Assembly: GCA_937890355.1 (NCBI GenBank)
Contig: CALACW010000100.1
Span: 1 to 27,060, forward strand
DNA: 27,060 nt
Direction: 5' to 3'
DNA from: CALACW01 sp002431305
GTDB lineage: Bacteria; Bacillota; Clostridia; Oscillospirales; Acutalibacteraceae
Position 1 is the stretch's first letter, and each line of letters begins with the position of its first letter. Shown piece by piece: positions 17,562 to 24,927 of the stretch. The notes under the pieces are model-generated. The model was not told the DNA's origin. It worked only from the letters and a program-made list of their open reading frames with translations, and ran no database searches. The position numbers were made by a program, and so were the translations under genes.

Positions 17562-18830
17562 ATGGAAGAATTGGCTTTAAAAATAGAGCATGTTTCAAAG
17601 GAATACAGACTCGGTATGATTGGCGGTGCGACGCTTAAGAGAGAGATACAGTCAAAGCTTGCGCGTCTTATGCATAAAGAGGATCCGAATTTGAAAATCG
17701 GCGAAACCGCGCACGGTAAAAATGAGAGATTTTTAGCCTTAAACGACGTTTCATTCGATATAAAAAAGGGCGAGACGATAGGCATTATCGGACAAAACGG
17801 CGCGGGCAAGTCCACTCTTTTAAAACTTATCTGCCGTGTTACGGCTCCTACAAAGGGAACCATATACATGAACGGCAGAATCACGAGCATGCTTGAAGTA
17901 GGTACGGGATTTCACCCCGAATTGACGGGACGCGAGAACGTATATTTAAACGGCGCGATACTCGGCATGAACAGAGCCGAGATAGATAAGAAATTCGACG
18001 AGATAGTCGAGTTTTCGGAGGTTGGCCAGTTTATCGATACGCCGGTAAAGAGATATTCGTCCGGTATGAAGGTTAAGCTTGCGTTCTCCGTAGCTTCGCA
18101 CCTTGACAGCGAGATAATGATAATGGACGAGGTTCTCGCCGTCGGCGACGTTAACTTTCAGAATAAATGCATAGACCAGATGAAAAAGGTCGCGTCCGAG
18201 GACGGCAGAACAATACTGTACGTAAGTCATAACATGGTTACGGTAAAGGCTCTGTGCGACAGGTGCGTCGTGCTGTCTCACGGCAAGGTCGTATTCGACG
18301 GCAATACGGAGGAAGCGATATCCGTATATATGCAAAATAAAGATTATGAAAACGCTGTGTATTTTGACACGTCGAACGATAAGAGAGCAAAAAAATGTTT
18401 GAGGACGCATACCGTTCAGAGCGTTGAGTACCCGGGTATGCAGTCTAATCATTTTTTATACGGAGATAAATTCCCGTTCAGAGTTACGTATAAAAATGAT
18501 GAGTCTACGCAGTCCGACACTCTTAAAATGAAGATGGTTATAAACGTCATAGACACGTCGCCTGTCGGAGTCGTGTTCTGCGGAGAACTTAAACATAACG
18601 CAGAAATTAATACCGCCGATTTTACGTTCGACACGTCATACCTTGTTCCCGGTAAATATACATCCGACATAATCCTGTACAACGAGGATGTTTCGGGTAA
18701 CGTTACGTATTATGACAGAGTCAACGGAATAAGATTCGACGTTGAACATTCCGACGATTCGATAAAATTAAAACACTGGTTTAAGGACTGGGGGCACGCG
18801 GTGCTTCCGTGCGTCGAGTCCGCAGAGTGA
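17562..18830 (+). CDS. wzt: Polysaccharide ABC exporter ATPase with C-terminal glycan-binding-type domain (Wzt)
   Basis: ATP-hydrolysing partner of Wzm, 422 residues. The nucleotide-binding domain has Walker A GQNGAGKST (77-85), the signature YSSGM (165-169), Walker B IMIMDEVLAVGD (185-196) and the switch histidine in VSHN (H223). Residues from about 265 to 422 form an extra beta-rich domain (FPFRVTYKNDE, GVVFCGEL, LVPGKYTSDIILYNEDV) resembling the Wzt carbohydrate-binding domain that recognises a finished chain in O9a-type systems. An in-frame GTG at 17550 would add four residues, but GAGG at 17552-17555 sits 6 nt before ATG 17562, so the ATG is preferred. The added domain implies that the exporter checks its cargo, which matters because a Wzy-type polymerase is also encoded. 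Confidence 0.95.
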   Translation: MEELALKIEHVSKEYRLGMIGGATLKREIQSKLARLMHKEDPNLKIGETAHGKNERFLALNDVSFDIKKGETIGIIGQNGAGKSTLLKLICRVTAPTKGTIYMNGRITSMLEVGTGFHPELTGRENVYLNGAILGMNRAEIDKKFDEIVEFSEVGQFIDTPVKRYSSGMKVKLAFSVASHLDSEIMIMDEVLAVGDVNFQNKCIDQMKKVASEDGRTILYVSHNMVTVKALCDRCVVLSHGKVVFDGNTEEAISVYMQNKDYENAVYFDTSNDKRAKKCLRTHTVQSVEYPGMQSNHFLYGDKFPFRVTYKNDESTQSDTLKMKMVINVIDTSPVGVVFCGELKHNAEINTADFTFDTSYLVPGKYTSDIILYNEDVSGNVTYYDRVNGIRFDVEHSDDSIKLKHWFKDWGHAVLPCVESAE

Positions 18831-18842
18831 GAGGGGATAAAC

Positions 18843-19892
18843 ATGTCACAATTCAAAGATAAAACACTGCTCATAACGGGCGGTACGGGTTCGTTCGGCA
18901 ACGCCGTATTAAACCGTTTTCTGACCTCGGATATCGGAGAAATCCGCATTTTTTCGCGCGACGAAAAAAAACAGGACGATATGCGCCACGATTTTCAGGC
19001 GAGGTTCCCCGAGTATTCCGATAAAATCAAGTTCTATATAGGCGACGTCCGCGATTTGTCTTCTGTAAGAGGAGCAATGCACGGCGTAGACTACATTTTC
19101 CACGCCGCCGCGCTAAAACAGGTTCCGTCGTGCGAATTTTTCCCGATGGAGGCTGTCAGAACGAACGTAATAGGCACCGATAACGTTCTCACCGCAGCGA
19201 TCGACGAGGGCGTAAAATCCGTTATCTGCCTGTCGACGGACAAGGCTGCATACCCGATAAACGCGATGGGTATAACCAAAGCTCTCGAGGAGCGCGTCGC
19301 GACGTCGAAATCGCGTACCGTTTCGCCCGGCAAAACAAAAATATGCTGTACACGCTACGGCAACGTAATGTGTTCGCGCGGTTCGGTCATCCCGCTGTGG
19401 ATAGAGCAGATAAAGAACGGTCAGCCTATTACCGTTACGAATCCCGACATGACGAGATTCATAATGTCGTTGGAGGAAGCGGTCGAACTCGTCATATTTG
19501 CGTTCGAAAACGCTCAAAGCGGTGACATTCTCGTTCAGAAAGCCCCGTCGTGCACTCTTCATACGCAGGCGAAGGCAGTATGCGAGCTTTTCGGCGGCAG
19601 CGAGAACGACATCAAAATTATCGGAATCCGCCACGGCGAGAAGATGTACGAAACGCTCCTTACAAACGAGGAGTGCGCGCACGCGGAGGATCTCGGAAAC
19701 TTTTACAGAGTTCCCGCAGACAACAGGAGCTTGAATTACGATAAGTTTTTCACCGCCGGCGAGGCGCAGAGAAATACGCTGACCGAATTCAATTCAAACA
19801 ACACGACGATTCTCGACGTTGAGGGAGTCAAGAAAAAACTGCTCGAATTAAGATATATAAGAGAAGAACTCGAAAAGCTCGGCAGACTTTAA
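18843..19892 (+). CDS. capE: UDP-GlcNAc 4,6-dehydratase/5-epimerase (CapE)
   Basis: First enzyme of UDP-N-acetyl-L-fucosamine synthesis: it dehydrates UDP-GlcNAc and inverts C5. The 349-residue SDR protein has the NAD loop TGGTGSFG (12-19), SRDEKKQDDMR (38-48), AALKQVPSCEFFP (89-101) and the active-site segment STDKAAYPINAMGITK (131-146). In that segment the usual SDR Tyr of YxxxK is Met142 (with K146); the same Tyr-to-Met change is known in staphylococcal CapE, which supports CapE over FlaA1/PglF-type dehydratases that keep Tyr. A GAGGGG site precedes the ATG, 12 nt after wzt. The capG- and capF-like genes follow directly, completing the pathway. Confidence 0.92.
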   Translation: MSQFKDKTLLITGGTGSFGNAVLNRFLTSDIGEIRIFSRDEKKQDDMRHDFQARFPEYSDKIKFYIGDVRDLSSVRGAMHGVDYIFHAAALKQVPSCEFFPMEAVRTNVIGTDNVLTAAIDEGVKSVICLSTDKAAYPINAMGITKALEERVATSKSRTVSPGKTKICCTRYGNVMCSRGSVIPLWIEQIKNGQPITVTNPDMTRFIMSLEEAVELVIFAFENAQSGDILVQKAPSCTLHTQAKAVCELFGGSENDIKIIGIRHGEKMYETLLTNEECAHAEDLGNFYRVPADNRSLNYDKFFTAGEAQRNTLTEFNSNNTTILDVEGVKKKLLELRYIREELEKLGRL

Positions 19893-19910
19893 TAATATTC
19901 GGAGAAGAAT

Positions 19911-21080
19911 ATGGAATATAATATTTCTTTTAAAAATAACGGAAAACTGAAATTGCTTATAATCGTCGGAACGCGCCCCGAAATCATAAGACTTTCGGAG
20001 GTTATCAAAAAGTGCCGAATGTACTTTGATACGATTCTTGCTCACACGGGACAGAATTACGATTATAATTTAAACGGTATATTTTTTAAGGATTTGGGTC
20101 TTGACGCGCCGGAAATTTATCTCGACTGTGCCGCCGATAACCTCGGCGATTCCATGGGAAATATTATTTCCTCGTCATATAAGCTGATGAGAGAGATTAA
20201 TCCCGACGCTCTGCTGATTCTCGGCGATACGAACAGCTGTCTTTCCGCGATTTCGGCAAAACGGCTTCACATCCCGATTTTTCACATGGAGGCGGGCAAC
20301 CGCTGTAAGGACGAGTGCCTGCCCGAGGAGACAAACAGGCGTATCGTCGACATAATTTCCGACGTAAACATAGCGTACACCGAGCATGCGAGACGGTATC
20401 TCGACGAGTGCGGACTGCCTAAAGAGCGCACTTTCGTATCGGGTTCGCCGATGGCGGAGGTGCTTGACGCGCACTATGACGAGATAGAGAAAAGCGATAT
20501 CCTCGCACGTCTCGGTCTTGAAGATAAAAAATATATTCTTCTCTCGGCGCACCGCGAGGAAAATATCGATACCGAAAAAAATTTTACGTCCCTTTTTACG
20601 GCTGTCAACGCTCTTGCTCAAAAGTACGATATGCCCGTCCTCTACTCGTGCCATCCTCGTTCGGCAAAACGGCTCGACGCTTCGGGATTTAAGCTCGATA
20701 AGCGCGTTATAAAGCACGAACCTCTCGGGTTTATAGATTATAATAAATTACAGTCTCGCGCGTTCGCGGTCGTTTCCGATTCGGGAACTCTGCCCGAGGA
20801 ATCGAGTTTTTACATGAGCAAGGGAACGCCCGTTCCCGCCGTGTGTATACGAACCTCAACCGAACGCCCCGAGGCTCTCGACAAGGGCTGTTTCGTTCTT
20901 GCGGGTATTGATTCCGACTCTCTTTTGCAGGCCGCCGAAACCGCGCTGATGATGAATTCGAACAGAAAAGTTTACACGTGCGTTCCCGATTACACGGACG
21001 AAAACGTGTCGGATAAAATCGTAAATCTTATACAGAGCTATACGTCGATAGTTAATAAAACGGTTTGGAGAAAGTATTGA
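19911..21080 (+). CDS. capG: UDP-N-acetyl-sugar 2-epimerase (CapG/WbjD/FnlC type)
   Basis: Non-hydrolysing 2-epimerase (389 residues) of the WecB superfamily. In this context it would convert the CapF product to UDP-L-FucNAc as the last pathway step. Motifs visible in order: VGTRPEIIRL (19-28), LGDTNSCLSA, HMEAGNRCKDECLPEETNRR, SGSPMAE, SAHREENID, SDSGTLPEESS and RTSTERPEA, which include the UDP-binding and catalytic Asp, Glu and His positions of WecB. The segment AGNRCKDECLPEETNRRIVD and the TEHARRYLDECGL that follows fit the FnlC/WbjD branch better than plain WecB, which normally reads GLRT here. The gene order capE-capG-capF differs from S. aureus capE-F-G. Start follows GGAG about 9 nt upstream. 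Confidence 0.9.
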   Translation: MEYNISFKNNGKLKLLIIVGTRPEIIRLSEVIKKCRMYFDTILAHTGQNYDYNLNGIFFKDLGLDAPEIYLDCAADNLGDSMGNIISSSYKLMREINPDALLILGDTNSCLSAISAKRLHIPIFHMEAGNRCKDECLPEETNRRIVDIISDVNIAYTEHARRYLDECGLPKERTFVSGSPMAEVLDAHYDEIEKSDILARLGLEDKKYILLSAHREENIDTEKNFTSLFTAVNALAQKYDMPVLYSCHPRSAKRLDASGFKLDKRVIKHEPLGFIDYNKLQSRAFAVVSDSGTLPEESSFYMSKGTPVPAVCIRTSTERPEALDKGCFVLAGIDSDSLLQAAETALMMNSNRKVYTCVPDYTDENVSDKIVNLIQSYTSIVNKTVWRKY

Positions 21081-21081
21081 T

Positions 21082-22281
21082 ATGAATATATTAGTAACAG
21101 GTGCAAACGGATTTGTCGGCAGAAATCTTGTCGAGAATTTATTGAATATCAAAAATTCAAAGAACAGAACGCGTCCGAATTTAAAAATAGATGAAATATA
21201 CCGCTATGATATCGGAAATACCGCCGAGGAACTTGACGAATTCTGCAAAAATGCCGACTTTGTATTTAATCTTGCGGGCGTAAACAGACCCGACGATACG
21301 AGCGAATTCATGAGGGGAAACGTCGGTTTTCTCGAAACTTTGCTCGATTCGCTGAGACGTAATAAGAGCAAGGCTCCGATAATGCTCTCGTCCTCGGTGC
21401 AGGCGTCGCTTGTCGGCAGATATGCGGGTTCCGTCTACGGACAGAGCAAACTTGCGGGCGAAAATCTGCTTATCTCGTACGGCGAAATTAAGGGCGTAAA
21501 AACGCTCGTCTACCGCTTTCCCAACCTGTTCGGCAAGTGGTGCAGACCCAATTACAATTCGGCTGTTGCGACGTTCTGTTATAATATCGCGCGCGGACTG
21601 CCCGTTACAGTAAACGACGAAAAAACCGAACTCGAGCTTTTATATATAGACGATCTTGTAGATGAAATGCTCGACGCGCTCGAGGGGGAAGAACACAGGT
21701 GCCGTTTCGACGGGCTTGACGTTATCCCCGACACTGCGGGTACATACTGTTACTGCCCCGTTACGCACAGGGTTACGCTTGGTGAAATCGTGAATTATCT
21801 AAACGAATTCGCCGCCCAGCCGGCTGCTTTAGTTATGCCTGAAATTCCCGACGGCTCGTTTAAAAAGAAGCTGTATTCGACTTTTCTTTCGTATCTGCCT
21901 GAGGATAAAATTGCGTTCGATCTTAAAATGAACAAGGACGAAAGGGGTTCTTTCACGGAGCTTTTAAAGACCGAAAACTGCGGTCAGTTCTCAGTAAACG
22001 TAAGCAATCCCGGTATTACGAAAGGTCAGCACTGGCATAATTCTAAGTGGGAATTCTTTATTGTCGTCTCCGGTAAAGCTCTCATCGAAATGAGGCGGAT
22101 AGGCGATGAAAAAGTTATTAAATTTGAAGTTTCGGGCGAGAAAATGCAGGCTGTGCACATGCTTCCCGGTTATACTCACAATATTATAAATTTATCAAAA
22201 ACCGAACCGCTCGTCACATTTATGTGGGCAAACGAGCAGTTCGACCCGTCAAAGCCCGATACTTTCGCCGAAAATGTCTGA
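21082..22281 (+). CDS. capF: Bifunctional reductase with C-terminal cupin (CapF/WbjC/FnlB type)
   Basis: Second enzyme of UDP-L-FucNAc synthesis, acting on the CapE product by 3-epimerisation and NADPH-dependent C4 reduction. It has two domains in 399 residues. The N-terminal SDR has TGANGFVG (6-13), NLAGVNRPDD (63-72), a Ser cluster (103-105) and YGQSK (Y119, K123). The C-terminal cupin begins near 285 with DERGSFTELLKTENCGQ and carries the metal ligands expected in CapF: His317 and His319 in GQHWHNSKWEFF, Glu324, and His366 in PGYTHNI. The start is 2 bases after the epimerase stop and the 3' end overlaps the next gene by 8 nt, so all four are co-translated. Confidence 0.94.
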   Translation: MNILVTGANGFVGRNLVENLLNIKNSKNRTRPNLKIDEIYRYDIGNTAEELDEFCKNADFVFNLAGVNRPDDTSEFMRGNVGFLETLLDSLRRNKSKAPIMLSSSVQASLVGRYAGSVYGQSKLAGENLLISYGEIKGVKTLVYRFPNLFGKWCRPNYNSAVATFCYNIARGLPVTVNDEKTELELLYIDDLVDEMLDALEGEEHRCRFDGLDVIPDTAGTYCYCPVTHRVTLGEIVNYLNEFAAQPAALVMPEIPDGSFKKKLYSTFLSYLPEDKIAFDLKMNKDERGSFTELLKTENCGQFSVNVSNPGITKGQHWHNSKWEFFIVVSGKALIEMRRIGDEKVIKFEVSGEKMQAVHMLPGYTHNIINLSKTEPLVTFMWANEQFDPSKPDTFAENV

Positions 22282-23518
22282 AATTATGAATCCCGACTCT
22301 TTTAACTTTACCGAAAAAGAGAATAACGTTCTGTCTCTCGTTTCGCATGCGCTGTTTTGCTCCGATATGCCGAATATAAAAAACGGGGATATAGGCTCTG
22401 TGTGGCAGGAAGCTTACGCGCAGGGCGTGTCGTCGCTTGCGTTTTCGTCGTATAAAATCGACGGCGAATCGAATGATATCGGCGTGATAAGGCGTATGAT
22501 GCGCTCAAGACTCGTGCGAAACGTCGCGGTCGATTCACAGCACGCGCGTCTTCATGAGCTGATGACAAACGCGGGGATAGATTACGTTATTTTAAAGGGT
22601 TACGCTTCGGCTTACTATTACCCCGACCCTCTTTTAAGGGATATGGGCGACGTCGATTTCATGGTAAAGAGCGAGGATATCGAAAAAGCTTCCGATATTC
22701 TCGTTTCGGACGGATTTAAAATGTCGCACGAGGGACACGGCGTTCATATTGTTTTCGAAAAAGGGGACTGCCGTTACGAGCTTCACCGCGAACCGTCCGG
22801 AATTCCGAAAGGAGAAACGGGCGAAATTATAAGAAAATATTTTGACGATATTTTCGATAAATCCGTTTTGATAAACACCGATTTCGGCTCTGTGAAAATC
22901 CCGTCCGCGTTTCACCACGGATTAATAATTTTAATCCATTCGGCGCATCACATGACGGGCGAAGGGCTCGGATTACGTCATATTGACGACTTTGCAGTAT
23001 TCGAAAATTCGTTTAACGAGGACGAATTTGTATCGCTGTTTTACGAAAAGCTTAACCGCGTCGGTCTGTGGAAATTTACATGCATAATGACAAAAATTTC
23101 GTCAATGTTTCTCGGTGCGGACGAACGCGGATTTACTGAAAAAATTGACGAAAATATATGCGTAAATATAATGAAAGACGTGTTTTCTGCGGGTAATTTC
23201 GGACAGAAAAACTCGGACAGGGGACACGAGGCTTTGATAATGCAGAGAGCGGGAGGCGAGAAAAAACGCTCAAAGCTCGGCAGTCTGTTTTTTAACGCGA
23301 ACAGAATCGTGTACGAAAAATGGATTATTGCAAAAAAGCTTAAATTCCTGCTGCCGATAGGCTGGCTTTTCTTCGGGTTGAGATACCTTATCCGCTCGCT
23401 TATGGGTAAAAGACCGAAAATAAACGTTTCCGCCGCCGCAAAAGAAGCGGGGAAAAGAGCAAAACTTTACGAAACGCTTATGTTGTATAAAACGACTGAA
23501 AAAGATGATCCGCTTTGA
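22274..23518 (+). CDS. Uncharacterised nucleotidyltransferase family protein (PF14907-like)
   Basis: Protein of 414 residues with the two landmarks of the large uncharacterised nucleotidyltransferase family often seen in surface-glycan loci: ILKGY (106-110), and the acidic pair in LLRDMGDVDFMV (120-131, D126 and D128), the expected metal-binding DxD of a polymerase-beta-like nucleotidyl fold. A helical second half follows, with HHGLIILIHSAHHM, GLGLRHIDDFAVF and a hydrophobic segment near 355-375 (LKFLLPIGWLFFGLRYLI) that could be a membrane anchor. The ATG lies inside the last codons of capF in another frame (8-nt overlap). Substrate and product are unknown; adding a nucleotide-derived or phospho-linked decoration to the glycan is only a guess. 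It is the last gene before the operon terminator. Confidence 0.85.
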   Translation: MSEIMNPDSFNFTEKENNVLSLVSHALFCSDMPNIKNGDIGSVWQEAYAQGVSSLAFSSYKIDGESNDIGVIRRMMRSRLVRNVAVDSQHARLHELMTNAGIDYVILKGYASAYYYPDPLLRDMGDVDFMVKSEDIEKASDILVSDGFKMSHEGHGVHIVFEKGDCRYELHREPSGIPKGETGEIIRKYFDDIFDKSVLINTDFGSVKIPSAFHHGLIILIHSAHHMTGEGLGLRHIDDFAVFENSFNEDEFVSLFYEKLNRVGLWKFTCIMTKISSMFLGADERGFTEKIDENICVNIMKDVFSAGNFGQKNSDRGHEALIMQRAGGEKKRSKLGSLFFNANRIVYEKWIIAKKLKFLLPIGWLFFGLRYLIRSLMGKRPKINVSAAAKEAGKRAKLYETLMLYKTTEKDDPL

Positions 23519-23540
23519 TTTGCGGGTCATCTTTTTGATT
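23501..23540. terminator. Bidirectional rho-independent terminator between convergent genes
   Basis: A 13-bp stem pairs 23501-23513 (AAAGATGATCCGC) with 23522-23534 (GCGGGTCATCTTT), with one G-U wobble and an 8-nt loop. It is followed by T residues on the plus strand; the A-run before the stem serves as the T-tract on the minus strand. The plus-strand stop codon falls inside the loop and the minus-strand gene's reconstructed stop (23527-23529) falls inside the right arm, so both genes end within the hairpin. Confidence 0.88.
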
Positions 23541-24376
23541 TTATTATACTTATTTGCGTTTTCATTTCTTTTTTCTTATCGCGCATCCATTTTTTTACTT
23601 TGTATGCGGATTCTCTTAACAAACCGCCGTTTTCTTCCGCAGGTTTTTTAGGAGCGGATTCGCCGTGAAAACCGAGTTCGTCAAAATCAACGTTAATATT
23701 GTATTTTTTAAATAAATCTACGTTGCCCTTAAGCCATTTCCGACGGGTTATTCCGATTCCGTTTTCAACCTTTACGCTGAATGTGAAGGTTTCGGGGGAG
23801 TTGTTGTTCTGTTGTAATTATGATATAAGGAAGTTTTATCGCTCTGTATGAAGCGTACGATTCGAAATTCCATATAGTTTCATGGTCTCTGAGTAATTTT
23901 AACAAGTAGTCTTTTCTGTATAAATTCGTTCTGCACCAGATTAGATTTTTCTCGTCGATTTTTCTCGAATAAAAATCATTATCCTCGTAATCGTCGGTTT
24001 TTATCCCTGTTTTTTGGGTGGAAGCTAGACTTATCATGCCGACGTTCGGATTTTCATCCATTACTTTTACGGCGTGTTCAAACACTCTTGTATTAACAGG
24101 CTTCAAAACGAAATAATCCTCAATAAAAAACAAAACGTATTCGGATTCTATATGATTCAAAGCGTATCTGAATCTTTGAGTCCATGTCATGTTTTTATCG
24201 TCAGGATGGACGGCTTTTACGTTTTTTTTATTTCCGGTATAGTCCAGCGTTTCGGAATTAATTACAAAATCATACGGACAATCCGGCCACTGTATAAGAA
24301 ATAACTCTAAAAACGGCTCCCATGCCGATTTATATAAGTCGCATGAATTTATTAAAACGGTTACTTTTTTACTCAT
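23527..24376 (-). pseudogene. Glycosyltransferase-like gene broken by a one-base frameshift
   Basis: A minus-strand gene starting at ATG 24376-24374, with GAGG at 24388-24385 as ribosome site. The first part (about 190 residues) starts KKVTVLINSCDLYKSAWEPF and contains VLFFIEDYFVLKP (E86, D87), an acidic pair typical of GT-A enzymes; it resembles bacterial polysaccharide glycosyltransferases. The frame goes off at the C5 run (G5 at 23794-23798 on the plus strand) and stops at 23765. In the next frame the protein sense continues without a stop to 23527: FTFSVKVENGI, TRRKWLKGNVDLFKKYNI, VDFDELGFHG. Removing one base of the run would restore a 282-residue protein. It could be a real inactivation, a phase-variable tract or a sequencing error; five bases is short for phase variation. 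Confidence 0.8.
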
Positions 24377-24414
24377 TTCTTTTTCCTCAATTGCGTTATC
24401 GATGTGTATAAACT

Positions 24415-24443
24415 ATAATAGCCTTATTTGTGTGACAAGTCAA
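24415..24443 (-). promoter_or_regulatory. Sigma-A-type promoter for the minus-strand glycosyltransferase
   Basis: Reading the minus strand, a -35 box TTGACT (24443-24438) and a -10 box TATTAT (24420-24415) are separated by exactly 17 nt. The gene's ATG is about 40 nt further on, with a normal ribosome site between. One base off consensus in each box. Confidence 0.75.
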
Positions 24444-24457
24444 TAAAAACGACTTGT
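24435..24457. repeat. Inverted repeat, operator-like, between two divergent promoters
   Basis: Perfect 7-bp arms ACAAGTC (24435-24441) and GACTTGT (24451-24457) are separated by 9 nt. The left arm overlaps the -35 box of the minus-strand promoter and the right arm overlaps the putative -35 box of the plus-strand promoter. A looser outer pair, CTTATTT (24423-24429) and AAATAAG (24469-24475), extends the symmetry. A site placed like this could let one dimeric regulator control both directions. No regulator gene is encoded beside it. Confidence 0.55.
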
Positions 24458-24481
24458 ATTTTGTAAAAAAATAAGTATAAT
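24454..24481 (+). promoter_or_regulatory. Putative divergent promoter for the small unknown gene
   Basis: A consensus -10 box TATAAT lies at 24476-24481, with a weak -35 box TTGTAT at 24454-24459 and 16 nt between. It points toward the small ORF and its terminator. Transcription would begin near 24488, which happens to be an ATG in a different frame from the ORF. Confidence 0.5.
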
Positions 24482-24528
24482 GGTGTTATGGTGTTTGAAA
24501 AATCAGGAAAGGGCGGACGGCGTTTTTT

Positions 24529-24762
24529 TTGCCGAAATATTATGAATTTGTCTGCAGTTACCTTGTCAAAGACTCAAGCCGGTGCAAACAATGGAAAAAA
24601 CAGCGTGACGCGGGACCGGAACTTCTGTGTATCTTTGCGATGCTGTTGATTATAAGGAAAAATCTTATTGAAAAACCGCTGTTCAAATCCTCTCTTTATC
24701 GGAAAGCGGAATCCTTATTTAAAATGCTGATAGACAAAACGCTTAAAAAAGTCGGAATATGA
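24529..24762 (+). CDS. Small hypothetical protein, possibly frame-broken at its 5' end
   Basis: I do not recognise this protein. From a TTG at 24529 it has 77 residues: a Cys- and Lys-containing N-terminal part (YYEFVCSYLVKDSSRCKQWK), a hydrophobic segment (ELLCIFAMLLII), and a basic, probably helical tail (KAESLFKMLIDKTLKKVGI). No ATG opens the frame. A different frame has ATG at 24488, exactly where the promoter upstream should start transcription, and joins this one across a run of eight T (24523-24530) if one T is added, giving a protein of about 92 residues. GGAAAGGGCGG at 24506-24516 could instead serve the TTG. Its own promoter and terminator argue that the transcript is real. Confidence 0.4.
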   Translation: MPKYYEFVCSYLVKDSSRCKQWKKQRDAGPELLCIFAMLLIIRKNLIEKPLFKSSLYRKAESLFKMLIDKTLKKVGI

Positions 24763-24770
24763 AATATGCC

Positions 24771-24804
24771 CGCCCTGAAGCCGAACGTTTCGGGGCGTTT
24801 TTTT
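24771..24804 (+). terminator. Rho-independent terminator after the small unknown gene
   Basis: A 9-bp stem pairs CGCCCTGAA (24771-24779) with TTCGGGGCG (24789-24797), including one G-U pair and a 9-nt loop, followed by seven T (24798-24804). It begins 8 nt after the stop codon of the small ORF and isolates it from the GH20 gene. Confidence 0.88.
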
Positions 24805-24825
24805 ATATAAATTTATTATTTTTTA

Positions 24826-24855
24826 TTTACACTGTGAACTTAAATATGCTATACT
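24826..24855 (+). promoter_or_regulatory. Sigma-A-type promoter for the GH20-apbE unit
   Basis: TTTACA (24826-24831), an 18-nt spacer and TATACT (24850-24855) lie between the preceding terminator and the hexosaminidase start. The predicted leader is about 65 nt and contains an ATTCGAAT palindrome at 24890-24897 but no strong hairpin. Confidence 0.6.
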
Positions 24856-24927
24856 GTATAAGTATATAAATATGCGGTTATTCCGGACGATTCGAATTGT
24901 TCGTCAAAAATTATCGGAGGCGGTTAT

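Noticed and set aside
19113..19682. Long open frame antisense to capE (189 codons), with similar ones opposite wzt (17946-18452) and capG (20175-20717)
   Set aside because: The plus-strand proteins have complete family motifs, and the antisense translations are rich in Arg/Val/Tyr with no recognisable motif or ribosome site. They are by-products of codon bias.
23527..23817. Separate small minus-strand gene between the terminator and the truncated glycosyltransferase
   Set aside because: It has no start codon or ribosome site at its beginning, and its sense continues directly from the upstream frame across the C5 run. One broken gene is the simpler reading.
24886..24905. Small GACGA...TCGTC stem and ATTCGAAT palindrome in the GH20 leader, considered as an operator or riboswitch
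   Set aside because: The stem is only 5 bp, the leader is short, and no aptamer-like architecture is present.
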